Positions 10,401-21,186 of a stretch of DNA of 64,000 bases are shown here, piece by piece. Under the pieces are notes generated by a model that was not told the origin of the DNA, did not search any database, and was given only the letters and a program-made list of their open reading frames with translations. Both the position numbers and the translations under genes were made by a program. This DNA comes from Doris montereyensis. Taxonomy: Eukaryota > Mollusca > Gastropoda > Nudibranchia > Dorididae. Each line of letters starts with the position of its first letter. Position 1 is the stretch's first letter. The DNA lies in the NCBI GenBank assembly GCA_037039925.1, contig JAXRKP010000179.1:36001-100000 (forward strand). The letters run 5' to 3'.

Positions 10401-13400
10401 TGTTGTTTTGTTAGAAAGTTGTTTTGTTTTGTTAGAAAGTTAGAAAGTTGTTGTTTTGTTAGAAAGTTGTTGTTTTGTTAGAAAGTAAGTTGTTGTCTTG
10501 TTGGAGGGTTGTTGTTGTTAGGTTGTTGTTGTTTTGTCAGAGGGCTGTTATTGTTTTATTGGGGGGGGGGGGGGGGCATTAGTGGAGCTTTTCAATCACA
10601 TTTTATGTAAGCCCTTGGAGAGACGGGTTTGTTCTGCTTTGTTTCACTTTTTGAAAGTAACTTTTTATTTTATTTTAACATTCCTTTATATAACCGCATG
10701 AAATAAGTACTTTTAATTTTGACTGAGACTATACAAATTTCATCTATCTCTAACTTACCTCATAAGACGTAAATGTGGTCTTAAACAGAGCTTCCACATA
10801 CCATTCAATACATTTTATCCTTTCAGGTTCAATCTCATTGGGGTTGTTATCTGATGATGCAATGAAAACAGTTCTACATAGTCATAACTATAACATGAAG
10901 CAGAACAGGTGATAATACTTTGTCTCCTGACAGGCTGCTATTAAAGTTTCTTCAAGGCCGTAATGGCCCAAACAGACAGAACGTATCCCGGTTTCAGATA
11001 GCGTGCAGCGGAATAGGTGATAATAATCATCTCCTGCCCAGGACGTTAGTCTGATGCAGGTTTTTACTCCCAAGGTAGTGCTATTGAATGGCACAATGCC
11101 AGCCTTGGCAGTCATGCACAGATTAAAGGTCCTTTCATGTACACGCTCACTTTTAGTGGAGTAGTTCTCCTTGGCATAAAGTGCTTACTTCTTATGTTTG
11201 AAAGAAGTGGGTTCTGCCATTTACCCACTCCTCCTCAGCTGTTTCCCATCTTTTAATTATACAGATCCAACATGTACCCTAGATCTAGATGTAAACCACT
11301 AGATCAACTTATTCATCTAATGTCAGCAACCAAATACGGCCAAAAAAAAATGACACATGGGTCATTATTCATAGTCCAGTGTGCAGTGTAGAGTGCATAT
11401 TATCTCAAACTCAAAGGTGGTGCACACCTAAAATTTTGCGATTAAAAAATGAGCTTATCTTTGAACTGACATAAAATCTAAACATGATATTATTGATATA
11501 AAAAAGTTTTAACATCATTTTCTACAACTAGTTTAGCACATAATATAGAGCCTTTTTGAGATTCTTAATAGAAAAGCTAATGCAGAGTGATATTTTTTAA
11601 CAATATACCCAAATCCCCGGCAGTATAATATCTGACATGTCATTATTGAACTCATGAAATATTCTTAGTTCAGCGCTGTGTGCAATTTTCTCTTTCAAAG
11701 AGATGTATGCAAAGTGCAGTAGCACAATGCAAAGTTGAGTTTACTACCTTGTTCAGTGCAAAATGTTTAGATTTTCTTGAGTAGACTATGATATTCGTGT
11801 ATGAAAATCATAGATCTGTTTTGTGCATGGAATATAAATGTAGATAAAAGTAGGATCTAAAATATATCTCGAGTATAACTTACTGTACTAGGAGCATGTA
11901 TAAACTTATGATGTAGAAAGAAACATTATCAAGCAATTTTGATTATTGAATCATCAACCATTGCAGTGCTTTTTTTATAAATGTTTTCTTCTTCTTCTTT
12001 TTCTTCTTCTTTTGATCTCTAAGCATTGTTTTACATGTTACTTTCTTTGTATCCATGGCATTGGTAGCTGAAGGGTTCAGCTTCTGGACTTGGGATCATG
12101 AGATCCTAGGTTTGAATCCTGACAGAGCTAGTTGTGACATTGTGGTCCTTGGCAAAGCCACTCAAGGCACACTTGACCACTCGCCGAAGGTGCAAATGTG
12201 TACCGCCATCAGCTGTGGAGTGAAATCTGCGACTGAACTAGTAGCCTGTCAGTGATGTCGATGGCCAGTGGTTAGGCTGTCAGACTCGGGATCATGAGGT
12301 TCCGGGTTTAAATTCTAGCAAAGCTAGATCCAACGATGCATTCTTTGAGAAAGACACTTTACACACATTTCCCCTCACTTTACCTTACCCAGGTGTAAAT
12401 GGGTACAAGCAGTTTCAATCTAAGAAATAAATAGAGAAAATGCTCCCGCACCCGTGTCTGCCTCAGAAGCCAACAGTCTATGGCTTGCGACTTGCAAACA
12501 AGTTGGGCGTGGCAGCCAGTGAGTTAAAACCAGACAGTCATCATACTTACATAGAATGGGAGTTATGTGCCTGAAACAACTCAGTGTGCATGCCAGGCTT
12601 TTACATTTCTTATTTCCTTGTGGTTGAGAAAAGGCTGAGAAATGATGGGTGGGCATTCCTGACTCTTCATAGTCACGTAATTTACAACAGGTAGTAAGTC
12701 TGGATCAATCTTAAATAAGAACAAAAATGAAAATGAAAATAAGCACAGAAGTACAAGGAATGTTGTAAGTTCAATTGAAAATGATCTGGGAATCATTTAG
12801 AACCTATATGCAAAACATGGTTACTCTAGGTTGTCTGGTAACAGAGCCTTTAGTGAACAAAGAATGACTAACTCAGAATTATATATAAAGAGATTTATAG
12901 TATAGCCCCAATCCTAACATAATTAAGATTTTTCAATTTACTATTAACTCATTCCTACTATATCTAGTTGCTTTTTTTCTGACAAATGAAAATAGGGAAT
13001 CAATTTAATTCAAAATACTTTAATCATCGAAAGGCAATTATTCATATCCACACAATGAAATTACAAAGTACGAAATCTAATATAAAGTTTACCATTGACG
13101 AAAATCACTTTTCACATATAAAGATAAAAAAATTTAATTTAATAAATAAATGAATAAATAAATACAAAAAAATAAATAAATAAATAAGTGTCAATATCAA
13201 CCGCTGCTTCATGATTCATGGCAGGAATTCATAAATGATGCTTTTACTTTTACTCAATGCCAGAGAGGTTTTTACAGTTTTACTAGAATTAGAATGCTCA
13301 CTTTCCGAAGGTCCAGCTCAAATGCAATTTTCACAGCCAAGTCAATTAGAACAGGAAACTTCCCACAGGATTCGACCTGTAGCCTCTGTGCAAATCTCTT

Positions 13401-16400
13401 AACAAGCTCTGGTTTCAGATGCTGTCTACATGACAGAGGCACACCAATGATGGACAGCAGTGGAAACAAAGACAGCTCCAGCAGTGTTCTTGAAACATTA
13501 GCACAACAATCACATCTGTTAAGAACAAGAGATTCAGAGTAAAATTATATGTGCATGCAAGTTTCATTGGTTAGTGAGGTTGTAGCTGCAGTGAAAGATA
13601 AAATCTTCAAGCACTCCAATACATTATTATGGTCCACATGATTCTCTTAAAGCCCCTTGTTTTGATTTTCCATTAAGACAGTTCTATGTAAGAAAAGAAT
13701 GTAACTGAGACATAAGATTTTCATCACTGTTTGAATTGTTAACCAGCTGCAATCCTCCTGCCTTTAATAACATATTGTGACAAATATCATCTTCTCATCA
13801 CACTGTTGTCTTATGTCTATCATCCTACTCATACCATGGCCATATTAATCAGAAAATATTTTTAACTTTTGCATTGCTGTAATACTGGTTTTGAGTTAAA
13901 TAAGAAAGATAATGTACTTAATTGATTTTAGTTTGCATTAATGCATAAAGTCCTATCATTTTACAAATCTTCAGGAGTGCCACCAGATGCCTTCAAATGT
14001 TCATACCTTTTTAATTTGTTCTCTTAACAATGTCTTATGTCCTACCTGCAGAACAACATTCTCTTCACAGTCCTCCACAGAGCTTAACTTATCAATGTAG
14101 AATAAAATGAGAAATATGATGAATTGTTCACTCACTGGAAAAGCAATGCATGACAAATTTGTATTAATTCGTTCAGATTCGTTCTTGTGTTCTCTTGGCA
14201 AAGATATTTGATAATAAACTTGAACAGCTTGTCAACATTTTCTTCCTTTACTTTTGAATCGTCTCTGAAAGAAAACGAGAAAACATGATCACAATGCCAG
14301 CTTGCAAAATATGTACACTAAATTTGTCTCTCTCAAAAATAACTCCCAAATTTATAATTCTTTTGCTTGAAAAAATAAATCATATTGCAATAATTACAAT
14401 TAGCCAACCCATTGATGCTAGCAGTCAATTGAACATGAACAAAGACAATTTCAAACGTGTCCCTACCTAGTTTTCAATTTTCCAGACGGTCAAGAGTTGA
14501 CGTATTCAGGTCTAATCATCGAAAAAAAAATTATGCAACTAAAATAATTTTTTAGTATTTTCACTATGCCCCGTTTCCACCCTTAAAATATTGTGTACTT
14601 GTTCTAAAAGCTTGTGGAATTTATGATTTCATTTGATTTACCCACATCCACAGCTAAGGTGATCTTGGGTTTTTGGTAGGATTTTTAATTTTGCCCAGAT
14701 TGCCTTGTAAACAGCCAAGGGATCTTTAACATGCACAGAATGTTGTAATCTGCACACAGGACCTCCTTATTATCGTCCATCTCTGATGGGATTAGGTATT
14801 GATCCCCCTACCTGGACCAGGGGGTATATTTTGCTAGAAAAAATCAAGAATATTTTTCAACCGTAGGTGGGATTCAAACCCACTACCTTTTGGTTGAGAG
14901 GCCAACACTTTGCCTGTGGGCTACCAAGTACCTTAGAATTTATGGAGGTCTGATTTGAAAACCTATCCTGATTACGCGATCAATCTTACTTATAGATCTT
15001 AATTATAACATGATATTGAAAATCATTCCAGAAATGTACTGAGTGTACTGTAAAATCACATAGAAAGTCATTTTAAAATATAGAAAAATAATGAAGTAAG
15101 AAATTTAGCAGGAACAGGTTCATAATGAATTATTAACGCGACCAATAGAAATGATTTCAACACACAGACAAAATTCTTAGAAGGTGGGGTAGAGGGGAAG
15201 TTTACAAAGAAAAATGTGTTCAATACTTTTGTACAATAAAAAGTTGTTTTTACAAGTTGATTATTGTCATAAATAAAGGCAAAAGGAAGTCTGGTCATTT
15301 TTCAAAATGAACATTTACTCAATAATTGAAATATTCTAGAGCTGATCTTTCTAAACATGAAAGAAAAAATCAAATCAAATTAAGAATAGGAAAACTTTTC
15401 TTGAAAAATATACTTACTGCATATTTGACAGTTTGATTAATGTCTGAACTGTACGGACAGTCAGCTGATGATCATCGGAATATTCTCTGACTTGTAAGTC
15501 TTTCAATAAGCTCAACAGAAGGTCAAAGAGATTCCGGTGCTGATGTTTTACCAAACCATCAAGACTTTTGCACCATTCATCACTTGCAACAGCACATGAG
15601 CATAAAATTTCACAATATTGGGCAACAATGCTGCTATCATATTGAGCAGGTGATGACTTTGATTCTCCACCATTATGATATCCTATCAGTTTCTGGTTAT
15701 ATGCACACATGTTCTTGAGAAGAGTGTCTTTAATTTTAGCTTTTGTTTCCATTGTATTGGTATAGTTACGAGAGAGTCGATCCTCTCCAGATGCACAAGT
15801 TTCCTCAAAGGCAAATTTAACAAGGGCAACAAGATAATCCTTTGAAGATTTTCTTGTGTAGTTGTGACCGCTGATCAAAGATATCCCTAAAGCAAAAGAC
15901 ACGTCAACTGCAAAAAGAATACAAACAAAATTTTTTGTTTCAATCGATTTTTTTTTTCTTGATTTTTAAAAATTATAAATGTATAGCTTAAGTGCAAGAC
16001 CTTGTTCTGTTTTATGATATTTGTGTCAGACTAACAAACATCAAATGCTTGTCTGCTTCACATGGGTGAAATCTTTGGGCCCAATTTGTTTGCTCATCTC
16101 AGTCTCAAACAAGAACATGCAGATTATGTAAGAGAATGTATGTGAATGTGAAGTAAAAACACAGTACAATGGCATGTTGAATTAAAATGGTGGAAATAGT
16201 GGATATAATAAATGTCCTATAGTTTTATGTACTGACAAAATTGCAGTTCTTAAAATTCACAAAATTACACAGAAAGCAATTAAAATTTATTTTCATCGAT
16301 ATGATAAGTAGTCTTTCACTACACAAGATAGATCCATTCTTTACACTTCTTTCTATGGATTGGGTGATGAAGGATACAAGTCAATACTTATAATTGTTGA

Positions 16401-19400
16401 TAATCTGAATTTCAGGACCAGTCAGAGAAAATACTAACAATATGGAATGTGTTATTTATTTACCAGTTAAATGTTCTATTTGTTTTCATAATCCTGTTAA
16501 ATGAGGAAAATAACACATTAGATAAATGTGATTTACTTTCTAAAAAAAAATCTTCACTTACAATCATATCTTTGCATCAGACTTTGACCAATAGGATTTG
16601 AAAAAAGTTGTTGAAAACATTGAAAAAGAGTATGAAGTCTATGTCCCTTATCAACGAGGCCATAGTCAAATGCACTTCTGATTATGCTGAAGATAGACTG
16701 CTTCAAGTTGTCTGGGAAAAGTGCTCCTGACAGAAGTATTGCCGTGAAAATCTTTGAAACTTCATTCATCATAAAGTCTGGATAGAGAAGAAGCTTCCCA
16801 TTGTCATCAAAAAACCTGTGTACAAATTTGGCCAGATCTTCCTGTGAAAGGATGTCAGGATTACTTGCTGAAACAGAAAATGAAATATTTGCAGTAAAAA
16901 AAATGGCTTAATCACACTTTTCTCACAAATTCTATTGTCCCATTTTCATGATGTGCACTCATTTACGTTGCTTTGTTAGAATCTCAACAACAAAAAATTA
17001 AATGTATTCATTGGAATTCATTAAAAGAATTTGTTTTAAAATAAGAAATCATTTCATTGTTGTTTTTTAAAATGATGATCATATGAAATGTAAGCATGAA
17101 AAGATATATTCATGCATTCCCCTATGAAAGCTTCCTCTGATTTTCTTTGCCATCTACTTCAGAGAAAACATGGAAGGATTTCCATAATTGGGCACACTAC
17201 TCAATTTCGCTAGTGAGCAAAATTCAGTCAAAAGTGAAACATAACCATCTTTAGATTATATCATAAAATCACACTTCCATCAAATCAAACCTTCTTTAGC
17301 CAGGGGGCCCTAGGATTGCAAAATGTTATCCTCAAGCCATTGGTTGCCCATGAATTGCCTTTAAGCATGTATGCTATCGTGATGCAACTGGTGGCCTATG
17401 GACTGCCATTATGCCTTCTTGTCTTTTCAAAGTTACAAGCAATTTTCCTACCCAGGAACAATGATTTGACATTTACAGATGATAAGAGACCTCTATAAAA
17501 ATAATAAAAATTGCTTAAGTTGATAAAATAAGGAACTCATGAGTCATATTGAGATGTTATTGCAACATTGTTCAATGGGAGCTTATGTTTGAGGTTAAGG
17601 GATGGTTGATAGACTTTTTTTCTGTTTAACCTGCATTATCCAAAACAATTTTTATAATACTTGTTACTTTAAACAGATTGCACACATGATAGGGATCCAT
17701 GAATATGAAAGGGAAAGAACACAAAAACTTTCCTTTTTGTGGGATTTTTTATCTTTTAACAAAATTTCAGCCATTAGTATTTTTTTTTTCTTTGTAAGTT
17801 ATTAAGTATATTGTACCACACATATATTGATTTAAATACAAATTATTGTCATTTACACAACGTTAATCAATCATCATACACAAACTGCACACTTTTTATG
17901 CAAATTAGGTTACTATAGAGGGATAGCACTACATAGCGTACCAGGAAAAGTGTATGCCAGGATTCTGAAATGAGACTAAGGAAAAGAGTAGAGGATCAGA
18001 TTGAAGAACACCAGAGTGGATTTAGACCAGAAAGAAGTGTACAAGATCACATATATTTACAATTAGACAAATAATAGAAAAATTCCTTGAGGGAAAAATT
18101 CCTGTGACTGACTTAAAAAAAGGCATTTGGCAGGTTCTCCACAAAATGGTCCATCCCCACTTTTGTCAAAATATACATGTTATATTTTTACAAGTGTTTT
18201 ACCTGTTAAAGCTTAGAAAAGGCAGATTTGACATTAAGAGTGCAAAGGACTGTGGAGCAAGTAAAAGCTTTTAAAAGTCATGTTTTTCAGTCAAGTTGAA
18301 ATAACTTGAAAATTCTAGGTCCAACACAGTACGTAATGTTACGTGAATGCTCGCGTCCGTCGAAGGTTTCTTGTCGTTTATTTAATGAGTAACGCTTGGG
18401 CATCTATTAAGTTTCCGGACTTCTTTTCCCTAGTTCTCAATAAGAAAGTCTGTGTTTGTGTTTCCCGACACTAACCATGTGGAGTCGACGAGTGCCTTAC
18501 CGTTGATCAGATGATCGCGCGATCGGATCGTGTGGATGATGAAAATGAATGCCTTTTGTCCCGATGTAAAAGATTAGGAGTAAACTAGCTCCTTATTACG
18601 TGTTTTTATCACCATTTGTCTCAAACTGGACGGTTCTTATAGATTTTAACGTGTCTTTTACAGGATGCGATAGTAAAGAATACGATTTTTCCAATAAGAT
18701 CAAAAAAGAGAGCTTCTACGTATTTTTCAACTGAGCTCTTAATGAGTGTTCATTTGAGAGATCAGTTGTTACATAATAACGAAAATCTGAAACCTCCCTC
18801 AGTGATCACTGCAAAAGATAAAAGATAGAGAGAGAAAAAATGAAGAAAATGAAGAAAATGAATAGGTTGACCTCACAAAACCTTAAGGTGAAAAGGGACT
18901 TATTGACGACAATATGTGGAAGCTCAAACCAATAAATGTCCTCTTTGTTTTTATCACATTTATGGATTCAATGCTTGGAAGCTCAAACCAATAAATGATT
19001 TCCCAATCAATGCGAGACAATGGTCATTTGCTGATGATTTAGTTCTGTTTGGAAAATCAGAAAGGGACCTCCAGTCAAATATCACATGCTCTCATACATA
19101 AATATAATACATTTTAAAACAAGACATCCGCACTTCTCTGTAACAATATGTCTCCACTCCATAGTTTAATGCTTCCTCGAACTACATGGTTGGTTTTTAT
19201 CTCGGTCCAATTAACATCTTTGTCATTGTTACATTTGAACTGCTTCTTGTGTTCATCAATCAGTCAGTCTATCGTCACTCATCTCCTCACTGAACTGCTC
19301 GTGTTTTGGCCATTGTCGCCATAGTCTTCAGTCCCATCCGTTGTTGCAATACTGTGACACGACCTCTGATTGGCCCCCATTGAACGTAGACTCAGTTGTT

Positions 19401-20000
19401 CATAATTTATTTTACTTTCAAAAGATAAAAATTTCAAATTTTCTTTATCCCCATGGAATTAAAGAAAACAGAATAAAAGGTCGTTGACCTCACCTACCTT
19501 AAGGTGAAAAGGACAAAAACCAAGCCCCAACTTTTTATCTCACCCCTTTAAAATGAACCCTCTTTATTATGTCCCTTGGGTGGTACTCCATAGACTATCT
19601 TTGTCATTGGAAGTCTTTCCGCCCAACTTTTTTTATCTCACCCTTTAAAATGAACCCTCTTTATTATCTAGTCTTTCCGTCTAAGTTAAGCTACATATTA
19701 AATACTACAACATTTGCACGAAAAGATAGATAGTGATAACCTTGATATACCTATATCAGAGCAGAAAACCTCGGAGAATTTTTCTAGAGCCCATGATTTG
19801 TTTGCCGAGGCATCCCTCCAAAACAACAGCATCTTCTGAAGAATTCCAGGAAGCTGCTGATGGTAGAGGCCTAGTGTTTTCTTTTCAGTTACAAACGTGC
19901 CATGGGGAGGTGATAACCCAGCTGAGGCATGAAATGGAAAGCTGTTTGTGCCTTCGAAAATAATGTGATACAAGTTAGTTATTGCAGTCCGAGTCTCCAT
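5694..20000 (-). CDS. large HEAT/ARM-repeat protein, BRAT1-like (tentative); whole gene span
   Basis: A minus-strand gene of at least ten exons and roughly 1,200 residues, made of leucine-rich helical pairs typical of HEAT/ARM repeats. Splice phases agree across exons 1-5 and again across exons 7-10, which supports one gene. The joins 5-6 and 6-7 do not fit, so an exon is probably missed at 10.85-14.0 kb. BRAT1 is suggested by three things: a helix reading PWDSVKSTAFQILSTI, a late ALLASEEVDL...SCLLTFM block, and an acidic tail ending IDCF, like the human DCY end. BRAT1 binds the INTS9-INTS11 cleavage module, and its C-terminal cysteine is reported to contact the INTS11 active-site zinc. Against it: the protein is longer than human BRAT1 (about 820 residues) and the N-terminal half is not recognisable. 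A MEI1-like protein is the alternative. Confidence 0.5.
7875..8212 (+). repeat. dispersed repeat R2, copy 2
   Basis: Second copy of the 4455-4762 repeat, lying in the intron between exons 10 and 9. It is slightly longer, with an insert near 8000 (TTTTTTTACACCAGAAGTAA). Confidence 0.75.
8400..8572 (-). CDS. HEAT-repeat (BRAT1-like) gene, exon 9
   Basis: Acceptor CTCCTAG, donor CAG|GTAAAT. It reads DMYVTEELTAARAIVSLW, then CVKDKAESVVFEVLDFIL and SCTNLTQ, two helical repeats. The phase fits both neighbours. Confidence 0.75.
8719..8996 (+). mobile_element. tRNA-derived SINE, family S2 (most complete copy)
   Basis: The A box TGGCCGAGTGG and B box GGTTCAAATCC fit the Pol III consensus. They are followed by a tRNA-unrelated body with GGAAAGACACTTAACACA and CAGGTGCAAATGGGTACAAG. 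The 3' body (GGAGTAAAAACCTGCATCAG to about 8996) recurs inverted at 10940-11075. There is no closed acceptor stem, so it is a SINE and not a tRNA gene. Confidence 0.8.
9085..9410 (+). mobile_element. LINE 3'-coding remnant
   Basis: A decayed stretch reading VRLKWLKLPSLKYRRK near 9106-9155, followed in shifting frames by NGIDTTDFEKLFDYS and a TFSRGDKQ-like motif. This is the common C-terminal tail of CR1/jockey-type reverse transcriptase proteins. Stops and frameshifts are frequent. Confidence 0.55.
9588..9777 (-). CDS. HEAT-repeat (BRAT1-like) gene, exon 8
   Basis: Acceptor CCTTAACAG, donor G|GTATGCC. It reads HLHTAFSCFLALLPHKPKAR, then RLVVSSVIASLQLHM and REEAVKCVRQLYLS. The split codon with exon 9 gives Asp, so the join is in phase. 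Confidence 0.75.
10134..10576 (+). repeat. TTG-rich minisatellite ending in a poly-G tract
   Basis: About 430 bp of irregular units built from GTTGTTGTTTTGTTAGAAA and GTTGTTGTTAG, all T and G rich on plus. It ends in 16 G residues at 10561-10576. It lies in the intron between exons 8 and 7. Confidence 0.85.
10759..10850 (-). CDS. HEAT-repeat (BRAT1-like) gene, exon 7
   Basis: Short exon between acceptor GCATCATCAG and donor GAG|GTAAGT. It reads NNPNEIEPERIKCIEWYVEA, then LFKTTFTSYE, and runs in phase into exon 8. Its 5' phase does not match the exon at 13302, so an exon probably lies between them. Confidence 0.68.
10885..11080 (-). mobile_element. SINE S2 3' body, inverted
   Basis: The reverse complement matches the tail of the SINE at 8873-8996 (GGAGTAAAAACCTGCATCAG, CCTGTTCCGC-like, GGGATACG, GGCCGTAA). 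The part nearest 10900 partly repeats itself. The tRNA head is missing. Confidence 0.65.
11081..12050. other. intron, no exon resolved
   Basis: AT-rich. A short TTCTTC run lies near 11986-12012. An exon of the HEAT-repeat gene missing between 10.85 and 13.30 kb could lie here or near 12.6-12.72 kb, where IDPDLLPVV and SQECPPIISQPFLNH read openly on minus, but I could not fix splice sites. Confidence 0.35.
12055..12420 (+). mobile_element. two SINE S2 copies in tandem
   Basis: Two head-to-tail copies, at about 12055-12252 and 12253-12420. Both show a degraded A box (TTGGTAGCTGAAGGG; TGGCCAGTGGTTAGG), a B box (GGTTTGAATCC; GGTTTAAATTC) and the GTGCAAATG / GTGTAAATGGGTACAAG block. The second copy may have inserted into the tail of the first. 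Confidence 0.75.
13136..13192 (+). repeat. AAAT-type microsatellite
   Basis: About 55 bp of AAATAAATAAATGAATAAATA-like repeats in an intron. Confidence 0.8.
13302..13515 (-). CDS. HEAT-repeat (BRAT1-like) gene, exon 6
   Basis: Acceptor TTCTTAACAG, donor AAA|GTGAGC. It encodes SRTLLELSLFPLLSIIGVP, then KPELVKRFAQRLQVE and PVLIDLAVKIAFELDLRK, clear amphipathic helices. The phase with exon 5 is off by one. Confidence 0.68.
14007..14082 (-). CDS. HEAT-repeat (BRAT1-like) gene, exon 5
   Basis: Reads SVEDCEENVVLQ after the acceptor GATAAGTTAAG. The donor may be CAG|GTAGGA (exon end 14046) or AAG|GTATGA (exon end 14007). The phase fits exon 4. Confidence 0.5.
14136..14264 (-). CDS. HEAT-repeat (BRAT1-like) gene, exon 4
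   Basis: Acceptor TTTCTTTCAG, donor CCA|GTGAGTG. It reads DDSKVKEENVDKLFKFIIKY, then LCQENTRTNLNELIQICHALL. The split codon with exon 3 gives Gln. Confidence 0.7.
14648..14937 (-). mobile_element. tRNA-derived SINE, family S1, copy 2
   Basis: Partner of 1812-2135. On minus it carries GGTAGTGGGTTTGAATCCC, a better preserved B box than copy 1, preceded by GGCCTCTCAACCAAAA. Confidence 0.65.
14938..15417. other. intron, no feature seen
   Basis: AT-rich intron sequence between exons 4 and 3. Confidence 0.5.
15418..15907 (-). CDS. HEAT-repeat (BRAT1-like) gene, exon 3
   Basis: A 490-bp exon, uninterrupted in frame, with acceptor CTTTTTGCAG and donor GCA|GTAAGTA. It includes DVSFALGISLISG, YLVALVKFAFEETC and IVAQYCEILCSCAVASDEWC, a helical repeat region with a polar loop (HNGGESKSSP) in the middle. 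Confidence 0.75.
15908..16561. other. intron, no feature seen
   Basis: AT-rich intron between exons 3 and 2. Confidence 0.5.
16562..16867 (-). CDS. HEAT-repeat (BRAT1-like) gene, exon 2
   Basis: Acceptor TTCTGTTTCAG, donor ATT|GTAAGT. It reads SNPDILSQEDLAKFVHRFF, then NEVSKIFTAILLSGALF and LHTLFQCFQQLFSNPIGQ. It is in phase with exon 1 (split Ala) and exon 3 (split Phe). Confidence 0.75.
16870..17885. other. intron, no feature seen
   Basis: Left part of the large intron 1 of the HEAT-repeat gene, with AT-rich unique-looking sequence. Confidence 0.45.
17905..18128 (+). mobile_element. LINE reverse-transcriptase fragment
   Basis: Reads YRGIALHSVPGKVYARIL, then EDQIEEHQSGFRPERSVQD and, in the next frame, EKFLEGKIPVTDLKKAF. 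These are the early fingers/palm motifs of a non-LTR reverse transcriptase. It stops abruptly at GCATTT, where the TIR element T1 copy C begins. Confidence 0.75.
18129..18907 (+). mobile_element. TIR element T1, copy C (partial)
   Basis: Begins GGCAGGTTCTCCACAAAATGG, matching the terminus of copy A at 41450. It follows copy A through CAACGCTTGGGCATCT-like, GTTCTCAATAAGA, GTGTTTGTGTTTCCCG and CTTACCGTTGATCAGAT blocks to AAGGTGAAAAGGGACTTATT. It lacks the long purine-rich insert of copy A and the distal terminus, and is inserted in a LINE reverse-transcriptase sequence. Confidence 0.75.
18916..19085 (+). mobile_element. LINE reverse-transcriptase fragment with FADD box
   Basis: Reads WKLKPINDF, then SFADDLVLFGKSERDLQSNI, the catalytic YxDD-type box. 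It closely matches the minus-strand fragment at 47640-47740 (SFVDDLVWFGKSERDLQSNI), so both come from one LINE family. It may be the continuation of the fragment ending at 18128. Confidence 0.8.
19400..19675 (+). repeat. T1 fragment followed by an approximately 100-bp tandem duplication
   Basis: 19450-19515 repeats the T1 block GAATAAAAGGTCGYTGACCTC...CTTAAGGTGAAAA. Then CAACTTTTTATCTCACCC plus AAAATGAACCCTCTTTATTA occurs twice, at about 19525-19572 and 19625-19672. Confidence 0.6.
19751..20000 (-). CDS. HEAT-repeat (BRAT1-like) gene, first coding exon
   Basis: The start is taken at the ATG of 20000-19998 (METRTAITNLYHIIF). An in-frame TAA lies nine bases upstream and I find no earlier start in this frame. 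The exon continues LPGILQKMLLFWRDASANK and ALEKFSEVFCSDI to the donor ATAG|GTATAT. Phase with exon 2 is consistent. Its first 59 coding bases also lie inside the direct repeat copied at 22300. Confidence 0.6.
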
Positions 20001-20111
20001 TTCAGACAGTTAGAAATCTGTCTTGACGTGAGAATTTGAACTGTGAACAGGTTTTTAACAATCACGTTCAGAAAAATATCATTCTGAACCTCATGTAGAT
20101 AAAGATGTCAT
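19942..20111. repeat. direct repeat D, left copy (5' end of first exon)
   Basis: About 170 bp, from CTGTTTGTGCCTTCGAAAAT to GTAGATAAAGATGTCATT, repeated at 22300-22457 in the same orientation with a few small indels. It covers the start codon and first 59 coding bases of the HEAT-repeat gene plus its upstream sequence. Confidence 0.9.
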
Positions 20112-20328
20112 TCTGTGTTTCAGATTAATATCTGGTTGTCTATGAGTCAAGTGAAAAGAAGCAGATCCAGTTGCAGTCGGAGAATGGAGAAGGCCCTGTA
20201 GCCTAGCATACCAGCATTTATTCATGCCCCAACTAATGTAACAGCGGTTTGTAGTATTGCAGAATGGCGCGGTTATGAAGTATTGAATTTGAGTCGTTGT
20301 GGATTTATTTCGCTTTATTAAATAGTAG

Positions 20329-20466
20329 AAGCAGCAGCATTAACAGCAGTAACTGAAATACATGAAATACTGTGGCAGTAATGGTCGGAACAGCAGCAGT
20401 AAGCGCAGCAATAGTAGCACAGTAGTACAAAATAGTAGTAGTACTAGTAGCAGGAGCAGCAGTAGT

Positions 20467-20501
<35 letters not shown>

Positions 20502-20508
20502 CAGCAGC

Positions 20509-20557
<49 letters not shown>

Positions 20558-20570
20558 ATAGTGATAGTGA

Positions 20571-20602
<32 letters not shown>

Positions 20603-20604
20603 AC

Positions 20605-20636
<32 letters not shown>

Positions 20637-20638
20637 TG

Positions 20639-20733
<95 letters not shown>

Positions 20734-20757
20734 GGTAGTAGTAGTAGTAGTAGTATA
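20329..20757 (+). repeat. AGT/AGC microsatellite, left block
   Basis: About 420 bp of near-pure AGT triplets with AGC interruptions on plus. Every frame is open (poly-Ser, poly-Val and so on), which is a by-product of the repeat and not a gene. Confidence 0.95.
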
Positions 20758-20801
20758 ACGTAGATAAAGACAAACAGTGAGGCAAGGGGCATGTCGGAAG
20801 G

Positions 20802-20941
20802 GAAGGCAATGACATAGGATAATATGAAAACGTGTTTAGCTCGGTTGGTAGCACGCTTTCTTTCATGGCGACGCGATGGGTTAGTATTTGTCTCGTCTTT
20901 GTTCCTATGGGGATTTCATGTTATCTTATGTCATTGCCTTC
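20802..20941. mobile_element. hairpin element with tRNA-like head, copy 1
   Basis: The 28-bp arms GAAGGCAATGACATAGGATA... (20802-20829) and their complement (20914-20941) differ at two positions. Between them lies TTTAGCTCGGTTGGTAGCACG, a good A-box/D-arm sequence, and a weak B box near 20877. It sits exactly between microsatellite blocks of opposite orientation. Confidence 0.6.
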
Positions 20942-20957
20942 ACTACTGGATTTATTT

Positions 20958-21094
20958 ACTATTGCTGCTGCTGCTGCTGCTACTGCTGCTACTGCTGCTG
21001 CTACTGCTGCTACTACATTACCACTACTACCACCACCGCTGCTGCTGCTGCCACCACCAGCAGCAGCAGTAGTGGCAGTGGCAGAAGCAGTAGT

Positions 21095-21147
<53 letters not shown>

Positions 21148-21154
21148 CAGTAGT

Positions 21155-21186
<32 letters not shown>

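Noticed and set aside
12420..12796. Overlapping minus-strand open frames as a HEAT-repeat gene exon
   Set aside because: A short part looks coding, but acceptor and donor could not be fixed and the phase does not help. It is mentioned only as a possibility.
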